Source: Lasiosphaeris hirsuta (taxonomy: Eukaryota > Ascomycota > Sordariomycetes > Sordariales > Lasiosphaeriaceae). Taken from it: a DNA stretch of 64,000 nt. Below, in pieces: positions 11,655 through 22,065 of this stretch. Below the pieces are notes generated by a model. The model was not told where the DNA came from. It searched no databases and saw only the letters and a program-made list of their open reading frames with translations. A program made the translations under genes and the position numbers. The stretch spans positions 3,968,001 through 4,032,000 of the forward strand of contig JAUKUA010000004.1 in the NCBI GenBank assembly GCA_030549175.1, given 5' to 3'. How positions within the stretch are numbered: position 1 is the stretch's first letter; each line of letters begins with the position of its first letter.

Positions 11655-14027
11655 CATGATAGACAAACAGGAATGGGAGGTTCAGACGGGAAGTGTGCTG
11701 TTAGCTGAATAGAAATACGGGATCTGGGCGGATATGGGATGGGAAGCGGGCTGGGACGCTAGATGACGCCGTGGATTTGGGGTACCAAGGGTCAGGAGCG
11801 ATCTGACAATCTTGGAGCGAGGGACATCCCGGGGGCGTATTGCGTAAGGCAGAGAGGCAAGCAGAACTGGGTGAACAGGGGATCTGGGGTCCCGTTTGGG
11901 GAGGGAAGGATGCAGACGACGCAGAGTACTACCGCATCGGTACCTGGGCGATGTGAAAACCGGTGATAAGCCGCCTGCATGCGGGCGTCACTTGGTCAAA
12001 CAGCAGAGAAAGCAGCGGAGGAAACAGAGATGCCCCATCTTGCGCCGGTGGCTGATGGAGTTGCGGGTGATGGAAAAAAGTGATGGGAAAGTCAGTTTCA
12101 CTTCCCCTGCCACGCCTGTCTTGAGTCGGAGCTGCGTCTCTGGCACGTTTGGCTAGCTCTCATGGGCAAGCGGGCAGGTGGGGATCAAGGAAACGCTGCT
12201 GCCCGAGCAAAAGGTCTGCGGCGGTGCGCGATGCGCGGAGTCTTCTCTTTGGTCGACTCCAGCCTATCGTGGGCCATCGTGGCCCAGTGGACGACGACGG
12301 ACGAGGGGGCCCAGCTGCACGGCACGGCATGTGCAGACCGAGGGGGAGCCAGGGGTGGAGGGGAAGGGGGGGGGGGGTGCGGGTCGTGGTTGAAGGAACT
12401 CCACTACCTATGTTGGTAGCATTGGGGGAGGTACGTACCGCCTCTGATAGCTGGTTTGACAGGGGGACCAGGGTACCGCGCATGTGCCTATCTCTCAGTC
12501 TCTGACGGTGAAAGGGTTTGACAAGACGCATCACCAGGAGCGGCTAAATCATTCGTGTCGCTGATCTGGCTTGAGCCAGGAATTGGGAGCCCGAGATGAC
12601 GGTCGCGTCTGAAAGACGAAGGAGAGAGCCATCACTTCCAATCTGCCGTGTGTGGCTACCATAGCACTTTGGTTGTGTGGTGGAGTGGGGAAAAATCAAC
12701 AACCTGGTCTGGCCGTGCGCCTGTCCGTTCGAGTGTTCGTGCGCGACGTGCGTTTGCTCCTCCTCCTCCTTCTCCTCCCCCTCTGCTGAACTGTCAGTGT
12801 CTGCACGCCAGTCTGCAAGTCTGCGAGTCCGCAACGAGGTGTGTGTGCGTGTGCGCGGTCTGGCGGTCGAGCCGCGTGCAGGTCTGATCCTCTCCGAATC
12901 GAGGTCACCGCCTTGCCCATGGCATGCAACTCCCCACATGCGGCGCCTGTGTGCGCGCGAGCAGGCCAGAGTCAGTAGTTGTGGCTGGAAGTCGGCAATG
13001 AAACCATACGGACAGTACCAAGAGTCGCTGCTCCGTCCTCCTTTCGCATTGAAATGTTCGCTATGCCCACCATAACCATGACAAGCTGGAAGCCAGAGTA
13101 AATGACAAGTAGGCTGGCAAGCTAAAATCGCACGAATCATGCGCAACACCGTCGACAGCTATAGCTCCAATAGATCGATCGTTCGGAATCCGGCGCCGGA
13201 CGCTTGTCAGAAAAACTAAGCATGGCGGTGCTTGCTTCTTCCTTCTGGCGTCTTCCAAAAATGATCGCTCGGGGGTGGCGGGCATCGGGCTTGGCTAGAA
13301 AATGGCAGGCGTCTGGCCACCTTTTCGCTGTCTCAAGGGTCACCCCGACCACGTTGCATCCCCACTGGAGCAGCGATCCTGGAGGCAGATCGTCCAGGGT
13401 AGATTTGTTGATCATTCCTCAGGGTTGTTCCCAGGATTTTCTGACAAAAGGCGGGGAGTATTGGGTATTGAGAGGGACGTGCAACAACCAATCCATCAGC
13501 TCAAATTTTATTGTTATTGATGCTCTTATTCTCAGCTTGTCGATAGCGGCGGAGCGAAGGCTGACTCCTCCGAAGCTGTGGCACTTGAGAGAAATTCGCG
13601 GCGCGTCGTGTATCCATCGCACAACCACTCTCACAACCTTAGCTCGGCCACACAGGCCGCACTAGCGGCAGCTCCGGAGGACGGCCAGAGCACAGCACAT
13701 AGAGTTGTCTAGCTGTGTCGCCAAGATATCGCATCGCGACCACTAGCCAGCTGCCCGGGGAAGAGCGAAAGGGTCGCCGCACCCTTTTCCCGTCCCAATT
13801 TGTGGAAATCTGCAGGTACCGAGTCTCTCCCGTCTGCCGTCGATGAAATAGCCAGACATGTTGGACGAACAGCCAACCAAAAGAATCCATGCTTGCTTGC
13901 TGCTAAATGATGGGGCTAATGGGGGCTGCAAGAGATTTAGTATACACTAGGAGTTCGGCAACCCAGCAGGGGGGGGGCGAACAGGCCCAACACCACCAGT
14001 GACCACACACCACCTTTCTTTTTCGTT

Positions 14028-14123
14028 TGCAGATGATGAGGACATCGAACCCTCACCATCTGCCATGCTGATCCGGCCGCAGCCGTGGCAATCAGCTGCT
14101 CTAACTGGTCCCGGGACATCCGC
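14028..14123 (-). other. tRNA-like sequence, probably a pseudogene or relic
   Basis: On the minus strand, 5' GCGGATG can pair fully with 3' CATCTGC (one G-U), followed by A as discriminator. A T-arm with a TTCGATG loop and a five-pair stem is present, and a GCTGA/TCAGC stem encloses a 20-nt loop that could be a GCC anticodon loop plus a short intron. The D-arm does not pair, the spacer before the T-arm is too long, and there is no T-run. It is therefore either a degenerate tRNA or a tRNA-derived fragment. Confidence 0.3.
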
Positions 14124-14849
14124 GGGGGCACACACTCTCTTTCCCATCCTTCTCAACGATGAAACGCCGTAATAAACGTGGTTGTGAAACCTGACATCTG
14201 CTAGAGACTCTAGAGTGATATTCAGGATGCCCCAAGGTAACCCCGCCCGGGTTTTGTAGATAACCTCGATCACAGAGTGGCCCCAGCATTCAAGAGGTGC
14301 ATATGCCCTGCGATAACCGACCCGGCGAGTTGCCACACCACCGTTGCTATCGTCGCCATCGCGGCTTTTTGATGAGAGATCTCGATCTTGGGCGAGATGG
14401 CAAAAGATGAGATGGCAAAAGATTACCTAAAAGGCGCTAGCCACGTTATGACGGGCTGATTGTATCGAAGCCCAGGGTGGGCAAAGGTTGATTGCCACAG
14501 TGATGTTTTCCCAACCCCCATTTGCACTGACACTGGGTTGCATGTAGACCTTCCCTATTGCAAGCAGCGTCCCGCACCTGTGCCTGCTCTCGCTTACGCC
14601 AGTCTGCCTGCAAGCTGCAATGCAGGCCGCTTGGTACGAACGGGAGAGGACTTGAGCAGAACTCTCCACCCCAAGCCCAACTCGGCGTCTGAGGACGAAC
14701 AGATTCTTTCATTCAGGTGATGCTTGTGCTGGCGCGGAGCGGGAAGGGTGGTATTCGGGGAACTCCACCTGCGGGGAAGCTCTCATATTCTTCCTAGGTC
14801 TTTGACAACACAAGTCGAGTCCGAGCGCACTGTAGGTCTTGGCTTGGTC

Positions 14850-14867
14850 TTTTCTTGTTGGAGGATT
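14850..14867 (+). repeat. 18-bp repeat, copy 2 (possible LTR end)
   Basis: Exact second copy of the 18-mer at 7383-7400, in the same orientation. After TGTTGGAGGATT it continues GTGTGTGGACC, whereas copy 1 continues AGACAAATT, so identity stops at the repeat end. Confidence 0.4.
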
Positions 14868-15974
14868 GTGTGTGGACCTAAAGGGTGATCCCGTCCGGCA
14901 GAGAGAGACACGGTGAGACATATCTGAAGTGATTGCTATCAAACTATATTTTTGTTGTGTGTTTCAACCCTTTATTGTCACGAGAAAAAGGAGGTAATAG
15001 GGGAACATCGGAAATGCGGTTTACAACACTCAGCATGGAATACCTACCTACCTAGTGCCCTTCTTTGCCATTCTATACTTCCTACCCGCCCAAGGATGTC
15101 TCGCGGGATCTAGAGGGAAGCTGAGGATCGCTGTGGGCTTATGGAACAAAGTTCAACGATGGATAGGAGGAACCATCATATCAAACCTAACAAGTAGGCG
15201 CAACGCTGGGGTGAAAGTCCGGGTAAATAATGAGTAAGATATCACCAAAAAATACTCTCTTGTATTTCGCACAACTTCGTGAATCAATTTGGTTCATCAT
15301 CGCATCCCCTTTTGCCATCATTACTTGTTGGAGCCAATGATCCCTCTCCCTGCAGCGTCAAGATTCACAGCGCAAGATGGCGATGTCAGAGGAAGACGCA
15401 AAATTCATCAGGCCAAGGCTTATTTTCGGTTTCCCCGATGGCCCCAGCGGAAGCCCTGGCGATGACAGCCCACAGAACAATTGCAAGTGAACTCTGGATA
15501 TCAGTAGAGTCGTCACTAATACAGCTACAGTACTCATCATAGTGTTAAAAGTGATTAGAAAGCACTGCGAGGCGGTTAGTAATTTCTGGGGCAGCACTTG
15601 GGGCAGCCAAGCACCTCTAAACACCCACAAGGGAGTGACTTGAAGCAAAAGGAAAATGCTAATGATGCCCCTGAGAAGGGGCACACAGATAGGAGTGAGG
15701 CCAGCGACAGCCCCAGATAGACTGGTGCGAGAATTCCTGAGGGAAGTAAGTGTTGGCAAAAGCTCAGAAATTATCTAGATGACACTCTATAATATGATTT
15801 GGTCAACCAAGGACAGGTTTAGGTTTAGGGATACCTAGTGGTGTATTAGGTTGACCAACTCAATTATTGGACCTGACTAGGAGCTTGACAGTAAGGCCGA
15901 AGAGCCAGCGATATAACCATCTTCAACGACTTCAATACCATTGACCGCTTCCAAAGCCTCTGTGCCAAGTTCCC

Positions 15975-16742
15975 CTACTCCAAGCTCGACGCCAGCGCGA
16001 CACAGCTAAACCGCAAATCCGCTCCCTCCCGCTCCAAGAACTTCAACGGCCCTAGCATTAACGCTTTTTGGCTTAGCACATCCTCACTGTCGCTCAGTGT
16101 GCCCCGTTCCAGCGGCCCCTTCCTCCGCCCATCTAGCTCCCACAACCTCCCGTCCTCCGTCTTGACGAAACATACATAATGCAGCTCAACATCGTCCGCC
16201 GCATCCGGCGCCGCCGTATCTCCCTTTTCAGCCGCAGCCTGGTGCGCCTTCGCTAGGGACTTCTCCCTCTCCAACAAGCGCGCCCTGTCCTCTGGGCCGA
16301 GGGGCGTGGCGTCCTGAATAATCCTGTCCAGATCGCTGCCCTCCTCGACGAACGCCCTCGCGGGCCCGTTGGCCGCGGCGTGGAGCAGCCCCATGAGCCC
16401 GCACGCGTTGCGGATCGTCTGGCGGAACCACAGCACCGGCTCGTCAGGGCCCTTGCCCTGGTAGGGCGCCGCGAGCGAGTCTTCGGCCAGCCGGTGCGAC
16501 TCGTAGGCGGCGGACACTGGGAAGACGAGGAGGAGGGCGAGGGCGGGACGCGGGACGAAGGCGAGCATGTCCGGGTCCGTGAGGCTGTAGACGTCGTGGA
16601 TCTGCAGGGCCGGCGAGAGGCCGAGCGTGTGCAGCAGCGTCGTCATCAGCTCCGGGTTGGCTTCGAGCGGGATGAAGGCGGGCTGGGAGGCCGAGGGGTC
16701 GGGCCCGCTGCCGCTGTGGGTGTCGATGGATGTGGTCGCCAT
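15975..16742 (-). CDS. Ubiquitin carboxyl-terminal hydrolase (UCH family, Yuh1/UCHL3 type)
   Basis: Cysteine protease (peptidase C12) that removes small adducts from the ubiquitin C-terminus and processes ubiquitin or Rub1 precursors, in cytosol and nucleus. Single exon, 255 residues, a usual length for the short UCHs without a C-terminal regulatory extension. The catalytic set is readable: oxyanion Gln108 and nucleophile Cys114 in FRQTIRNACG, His188 in ELHYVCFV and Asp204 in LWELDGR. The variable active-site crossover loop lies between, with a low-complexity Ala/Asp stretch at about 168-185. The ATG at 16742 begins MATTSIDTHSGSG; the family core (FIPLEANPELM) follows at about residue 23. It is convergent with nothing nearby: a gene-poor stretch lies downstream. 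Confidence 0.92.
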   Translation of the reverse strand: MATTSIDTHSGSGPDPSASQPAFIPLEANPELMTTLLHTLGLSPALQIHDVYSLTDPDMLAFVPRPALALLLVFPVSAAYESHRLAEDSLAAPYQGKGPDEPVLWFRQTIRNACGLMGLLHAAANGPARAFVEEGSDLDRIIQDATPLGPEDRARLLEREKSLAKAHQAAAEKGDTAAPDAADDVELHYVCFVKTEDGRLWELDGRRKGPLERGTLSDSEDVLSQKALMLGPLKFLEREGADLRFSCVALASSLE

Positions 16743-17339
16743 TTTCTCTTCTTAGATTTCTTCCTCGGTAGGTGTGGTTTGTCTTCGTTGGGCTGCCGTC
16801 CGCAGATTTGGACGGAGACGTGGGTGGAGGAGTGAGGAAGGGATAGAGCCAAGTACTATTGCTGGTCCTATCAAATGCTTCGAGATGTAGGTCAACAGTG
16901 CCGGGTTGTAGGTTGTTAAGTTGAAAAGGTGATCAAGCTGCAGCCTGTCGACAATGAAAGGGATGACCTCATCAGTTACCCGAAAATGCCCCTCCTCTCC
17001 CCCCCCCGCACCTCCGCACCTCCAAAGGCAGGTGGTAGCCACTTGAGAGGGCGAAACCCCGCAACGCGTCACAGTGCCAGCCAGGACGCGTCGCATACGC
17101 ATCAACTCGAGCTGAGTCCACCAGCGATACTCTTTTACATACTTGTTCCATACAACAGGGGTGTGAAATAACGTACTGAAAATTCCTGCCTCTGGTATAT
17201 ATAGTATGCCCTTTATCCCCCACCGCTTAATCAAACACCTTTGTATCAGCTCTATAGATACAAGACACAACATGATACACGACATATTGCCCATTCCCTG
17301 TGTGTACAGGACCTCATTTTTGCCGAGGCAGCAGGGTCA
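16743..17339. other. Intergenic region between UCH and SUV3
   Basis: About 600 bp containing the UCH promoter and leader and the 3' flank of SUV3. It has C-rich DNA around 16995-17010. A minus open frame over 16752-17294 shows no family features and overlaps the UCH leader, so it is left out. Confidence 0.5.
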
Positions 17340-19811
17340 TCACGCCATACCACTCTGCTCATCAGTTTCGGGTATCGGCGCCTGGATTTCCGAGTCTGGC
17401 GCAAAGCCTGCCTCCTCGTCCCTAGCCCAGGCATCGGTGTCAAATAGCGGCGCTCGGTCTTCCTCGTCTGGCGCAAGGCCTTCTTCCTCGTCCTCAGTAT
17501 ATGCCATTGTCCCGCGGTCGCGGATACTCTTCTCGGCTAGCCTCCTGGCCCTTTCTCGTGCATCACGCAACCGTTCGGCCGAGAAGTCGAGGTGCTCAAG
17601 GAAGTCAGCAATCCTCTGCTCGACAATCTCCTTGGCGTGGAAGGCGAGAGGCTGGCTCACAAAGACTCCATCGTAACGGTAGCTAAGCCAAAGGTAGAGT
17701 GTGATCGCCTTGTGGAGCGATTCGAGTCTGAGTAGGTAATCTTGGCCCCCCTTTTCGCGTTCAACGTCGAGAATCTCAAAATCTATACCCTTGATATCCA
17801 AGAGATGGCCCGATTTCATGAGCGCAACAGCTTCTGCCATCGATTTGATTGCCACGGCCTGTGTCGAATCTTTGAGAGTGACAGGGGCGCTTATGAACAA
17901 CATCCGGTCTTGGATGCTCAGGGGATATTCCTGGATGGCATCCGAGATTTCTATCTGGTCAGTTAAAGTGCACATCTGGAATTGCTCTGACAGCTTAGCC
18001 ATCTCGCGGAGTCGCGAGAGGATGAAACTCAGCGGGGTATGTGGGGGGAAGTATGAAGCGGCCCTCTCGATGACGAAGGCTGGAGGCAGTATACCCGCTG
18101 TCTTGATGGGTATGACATCTTGCTTGAAGGCTTCCGTGATGATGGGAATGTCAGCATCATCAAGTGCAGTCACAAAACCCGGCGACCCCCACTTATTTCC
18201 CACAGGCGGCGACGTTCCTCCCGGCGCCACGATCAGCCCAGGCGAGGGTATCGGCGCGGCGGGGACAGAGTCGCCAGTAGCCGGCAGACTCACCGCTGTG
18301 GCGATATCCTGGTTTGCCGTCCTGTAACGTCCCGCACGGCCACCGATCTGTTTGACTTCAGATACGGTCAGCTCGCGATGTGCCGAGCCATCGAACTTGT
18401 AGCCGGCTTCAAACACGACGCGTTTGATTTCCAAATTCAGACCCATGCCGATGGCGTCGCTGGCACAGAGGAAATCGTAGTCGTTGTCTGGGTCGTTAAA
18501 TAACGCGGCCTGATGGGCTCTGGTCTCGGGCGGCAACGAACCGTAGACGATGGCGCATCTGCGCCCTGTCGCCTTCTCAATACCCCTTTTAATTCTGTAT
18601 AGGTTGATTCGGCTAAAAGACACGACGGCATCGCCCTTTTGAAGGTTCTCAAATTTGTTGTCTAAGCTCTTGTCCATAGCATGCAGAGCGTTGAGCCGTT
18701 GGTAGCGATGGACGATGCACTCTTCCCCCAACCTGGCACAAATTGCCTGGACAAGTTCGACGGTTCGCTCCTCTCCGCAAAGATGCAACTCCTTGGCTTG
18801 CATGCCGAGGAATGCTTGTGTCCAGGCCCAGCCACGGTCTGGGTTGTCTAGCATCTGGATCTCGTCAATGACCGCAACATCAACCTTGTTGTTCAGCGGC
18901 GACATTTCGACAGTGCAACTGGAGAAGTACTGGTCCACGCCCTTAGGTATCCTCTGCTCCTCGCCAGTGATCAGCGCGCACGGCTTTCCCTTCGCCTTGA
19001 AGCGGGTATAGACCTCGTGGGCCAAAAGACGGAGTGGCCCAGCATAGATGCCCGTCTTGGCGTTTTCGAGGGCCTTTAGAGCGTTGTACGTCTTGCCCGA
19101 GTTGGTAGGGCCAACATGAAGATGGATGGTCCGCTTCATCATTCGAGTGGCCGGGTACCACTCCCACGGATGACGTAGGTCGGCAAGAGCCATGTGGAGG
19201 TCGGTAGCGGACTTGGAGAGTTGCGAGCGCATGGCGAAGGCCTGGAACGAGTACTTGAGCTCTTCGGAGAGAGCGCGCGCGTCGCCCTTGACAAAGGCAT
19301 TGCGCAAGTTCCAAAACAGTGGGTTGTCTTTGCGAAAGACCTGCCCGCGAAGGCTGGCTAGAGTAAAGGCCTTTTTGACGGTATTGAGGAATTGGGCCGC
19401 CACACGGTCCAACTCCTGCTGGCTGCCTATCCCGAAAGCGGCATACGCGCTGTTCCCGGGATGCCATTCACCCATTTGGCGGAGTACATACTGGAAGCGA
19501 CCCAAGGTGAGGGCTTGGAAGAGCTCGTAGTTACGCTTGGTGGCGCCGGTCGTCGGTTTTGGCTTGTTCGCTGGCTTAGGCTGATCCGACGCGAAAGCAT
19601 CGCGCAGGACAAGGGGATTAATCTGTTGCCACGGTTCCGAGCCTCGTTTCTGAGACGGGGTCTTATGAACCCTGACGGGTTCTAAAAGGGGCGTTGGGAT
19701 GTGAGGAGCATCGTCCTTCGCAGTCGAAGGCCATGTGGTAACGTAGCGGACGTGAGGACTACGGACTGCACTCTCGGGGAATTTCCGCGGAATTCGACAC
19801 AGCGATATCAT
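17340..19811 (-). CDS. SUV3: Mitochondrial ATP-dependent RNA helicase SUV3
   Basis: Helicase subunit of the mitochondrial RNA degradosome, working with the exonuclease Dss1 (RNB family) in RNA turnover. Single exon, 823 residues from the ATG at 19811. The N-terminus MISLCRIPRKFPESAVRS is rich in Arg and Ser without acidic residues, as expected of a matrix-targeting presequence; an upstream in-frame ATG at 19937 would add 42 residues and is less likely. Helicase motifs: Walker A GPTNSGKT at about 234-241; motif II DEIQ at about 316 (the SUV3-specific form of DExH); VSFSR, DAIGMGLNL and QIGGRAGRY in the second RecA domain. The C-terminal region matches the SUV3 C domain and ends in an acidic tail. 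It is divergent from the SNARE gene. Confidence 0.95.
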   Translation of the reverse strand: MISLCRIPRKFPESAVRSPHVRYVTTWPSTAKDDAPHIPTPLLEPVRVHKTPSQKRGSEPWQQINPLVLRDAFASDQPKPANKPKPTTGATKRNYELFQALTLGRFQYVLRQMGEWHPGNSAYAAFGIGSQQELDRVAAQFLNTVKKAFTLASLRGQVFRKDNPLFWNLRNAFVKGDARALSEELKYSFQAFAMRSQLSKSATDLHMALADLRHPWEWYPATRMMKRTIHLHVGPTNSGKTYNALKALENAKTGIYAGPLRLLAHEVYTRFKAKGKPCALITGEEQRIPKGVDQYFSSCTVEMSPLNNKVDVAVIDEIQMLDNPDRGWAWTQAFLGMQAKELHLCGEERTVELVQAICARLGEECIVHRYQRLNALHAMDKSLDNKFENLQKGDAVVSFSRINLYRIKRGIEKATGRRCAIVYGSLPPETRAHQAALFNDPDNDYDFLCASDAIGMGLNLEIKRVVFEAGYKFDGSAHRELTVSEVKQIGGRAGRYRTANQDIATAVSLPATGDSVPAAPIPSPGLIVAPGGTSPPVGNKWGSPGFVTALDDADIPIITEAFKQDVIPIKTAGILPPAFVIERAASYFPPHTPLSFILSRLREMAKLSEQFQMCTLTDQIEISDAIQEYPLSIQDRMLFISAPVTLKDSTQAVAIKSMAEAVALMKSGHLLDIKGIDFEILDVEREKGGQDYLLRLESLHKAITLYLWLSYRYDGVFVSQPLAFHAKEIVEQRIADFLEHLDFSAERLRDARERARRLAEKSIRDRGTMAYTEDEEEGLAPDEEDRAPLFDTDAWARDEEAGFAPDSEIQAPIPETDEQSGMA

Positions 19812-20225
19812 AGCGGTGCTTGTGGTGCGGGCGCCGTCATGCTGGTGACTGCTCAGCGCTGGTTGTTGTCGGGACCAAAAACTTTTTTGATTGTGTCGGA
19901 GTCCAGCCAATTCCGAGCCGATGGGCGGCAGCGCCAAGATCCACCAATGCGACCTACCGAGTGGGGCCCTGGAGCCGGTGCGGCCCCACTCTGGCTACAA
20001 GTGGGAGGTTTGACCTCAGCTGCTTCGTCATCTTGCAGCTCGCATTGCGATTCGGTAACCTGACAACCTGTTGCTCGTCTACAACACATTCCCCCGGCCT
20101 CGATCTCCAGCGACTACACACTAGAGACCGATGACTGCGATCACCTTACAGCCTCTCAACTAGATCCACCCGCTGCGAAATAAACTACCGAGATATAGCA
20201 AAGGCCCCCGTTACACCCGCCCAAG
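19812..20225. promoter_or_regulatory. Shared divergent promoter region, SUV3 / R-SNARE
   Basis: 414 bp between the start codons of two divergently transcribed genes, so both promoters must lie here. No single motif stands out. Function is inferred from layout alone. Confidence 0.45.
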
Positions 20226-21023
20226 ATGGCCTCATCATCAACGCCAGCAACTCCGTTGCTCTAGTAAGTCCCCAACCCCTTCTCCTTTTACCGATATTCC
20301 CTTCCACGGCATGAAGTTGATTGCAACTCCTTGCTTGTAACACACAGCTCGTGTATCGCACACAACACGACAATCCTCACCGAATGCACGACCTCGGCCT
20401 CAAGCCAAACCTCGTCGCTCGCCTCGCTCATCCTCCCCAAGATCGACCACGCGACCCCGCAGAAGTTGACATACACGCACGGCACGTACCACATCCACTA
20501 CATCGCCGAGGCGCCGTCGGAGCACAGCGGGGCGCCTTCGGCCGGCGGGCTGACGTTCCTGGTGGTGGCCGACAGCTCGCTGGGGCGGCGCATCAGCTTC
20601 GGTTTCCTAGTCGAGGTGCGCAACCGCTTCTTTGCGCAGTACCCGACGGACGCGACTGAGTATGGTGACCTGCCCAATTACGGCGCCGGCAGCTTCAACG
20701 CCGACCTCAAGAAGCTCATGGTCGAGTTCGGCACGACGGGCCACGGCCGCGACGACGCCCTGACTAACGTCCAGCGCGAGATTGACGACGTGCGCGGCAT
20801 CATGACGCGCAACATTGAGGGCCTGCTCGAGCGCGGCGAGCGCATCGACTTGCTTGTCGATAAGACGGATCGTCTGGGTGGGAGCGCCCGTGAGTTCCGC
20901 GTGCGCAGCCGCGGCCTGAAGCGCCAGATGTGGTGGAAGAATGTGAAGCTCATGGCTCTGCTAGGGCTGGTCTTGGTTTTGATCATTCTGACTATAGTCA
21001 TTTCGGTCAAGAACAGTTTGTGA
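20226..21023 (+). CDS. Longin-type R-SNARE (VAMP7/Nyv1-like)
   Basis: Vesicle SNARE for fusion in the endosomal/vacuolar pathway. Two exons: 20226-20263 and 20348-21023; the 84-nt intron has donor GTAAGT and acceptor CACAG and restores frame (2+1), giving 237 residues. An N-terminal longin domain begins PLLYSCIAHNTTIL and runs to about residue 125, with HGTYHIHYI and EVRNRFFAQY inside. The SNARE motif, about residues 148-205, carries the zero-layer arginine in LLERGERIDLL and the pattern DDVRGIMTRNIE. A C-terminal membrane anchor (ALLGLVLVLIILTIVISV) ends six residues before the stop. Architecture and length fit VAMP7; yeast Nyv1 is the closest named role. It is not Ykt6, which lacks a membrane anchor, and not a short synaptobrevin, which lacks the longin domain. 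Confidence 0.92.
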
Positions 21024-22065
21024 AAAGGGGGTAGGCCCCGGGATACACTTTCGCTTTTGCCGCTTCTCCTCCTAGGCGTCGGGTTGGCTTTCTGGCGTTG
21101 CTTTGCTGTACATATCATCGACACCCCTGTATTACTGGCTATGAATCGATAATTGGGATGGAAGGAAATGAAATTATAGGGAACGAGAAAGACAAACAAA
21201 GCAATGGATTGGCATTGCTTTTCTCCCGAATTATCATGTATAATTATTGATGCACGGAGTTTGGATTCATGAAATTCCGCTGTCAGTGTTCAAGTACTGT
21301 TACAATCGGCCACACCACGCCCTTGAGCAGAGCACCTTTTGGTTTTGACCATTACCCATCATCTACCCAGTCACCTCAATCATAACCTCGCCCCTTTCCC
21401 ACCATTGCTGCGCTGAGCATCTTGGTAGGCATAACCATGGGCTACAGGGTTTGCTTGCTGGGCGGATGCTGTACCAAATGACGGCGGAAGTCGCCGTAGC
21501 TTTTCCGTGAAGAAGACTGGGTGGCAATGCGATGAGTTGTGGGCTATCCTCCGGACGCTTTGAAGCGGCGCAATATTTGGTGATGAAGTTGGCTGTGAGG
21601 CCGGGAGTGGTGGTGGTTGTAGGGTCGCCATCGTACCTCAGCTAGCGGGGCCGGGGGGGGTTTGTGTGACGTTGACAACCTGGCCGAGCTGGCGATGCGC
21701 CTACGGTTCAGGGTGGGAATTTTGATAGACAGAGTGATCAGATAAGACAATTGGCGTTATGAATGTCGATATCAGATGACTGAGGTATTAATCGCCCCCT
21801 AAACGGCGTATCTGTGGGTTTCAGGGTTGGTTATTGCAAAGACAAATATTCCCGAGGCAGTTGTCGTCATTGGCGGTGCAACACATGAAGCACCGCCTAG
21901 TCTGGCTTTGGACCCCGCTTAAACCACTAGCGGCTGATGGTGCCCGGACAGGAGCCGCCCACCGAGGCGCACCTACCCCTGAGAGTCCGGTTAACAGGTC
22001 AAATGCTCTCCAAGGTGACAATTGCCGATTGAGATGAATTCGAAGAGGTGCTCGCAGGTCGAAAA
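21024..22065. other. Intergenic region after the R-SNARE gene
   Basis: About 1 kb with two 3' flanks. A minus frame at 21380-21631 could encode an 83-residue Pro/Ser-rich peptide starting MATLQPPPLP. It has a fair start context, but I found no family signature and no splice extension that improves it. Confidence 0.4.

Larger units (their letters stand above)
11365..15974. other. 4.6-kb gene-poor region
   Basis: No supported protein gene. It is the upstream region of the 822-residue protein gene, followed by mixed sequence with a 19-base G run (11636-11654), a second G run near 12370, a CTC/TCC-rich patch near 12755-12785 and GT-rich DNA near 12840. Open frames such as 12544-13149 (-), 13204-13665 (+) and 13947-14336 (-) overlap each other in several frames and have low-complexity Arg/Ser/Pro-rich products, so they are treated as chance. 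A minus frame at 15358-15759 has hydrophobic stretches but no recognisable family. Confidence 0.5.

Noticed and set aside
12544..13149. 201-codon minus frame in the gene-poor region
   Set aside because: Product is Arg/His/Ser-rich low complexity and other frames overlap it; looks like a chance frame.
15358..15759. 133-codon minus frame with hydrophobic stretches
   Set aside because: No recognisable membrane-protein family, no plausible flanking exons.
21380..21631. 83-codon minus frame starting MATLQPPPLP
   Set aside because: Possible but unsupported: Pro/Ser-rich, no family, no confirming splice structure.
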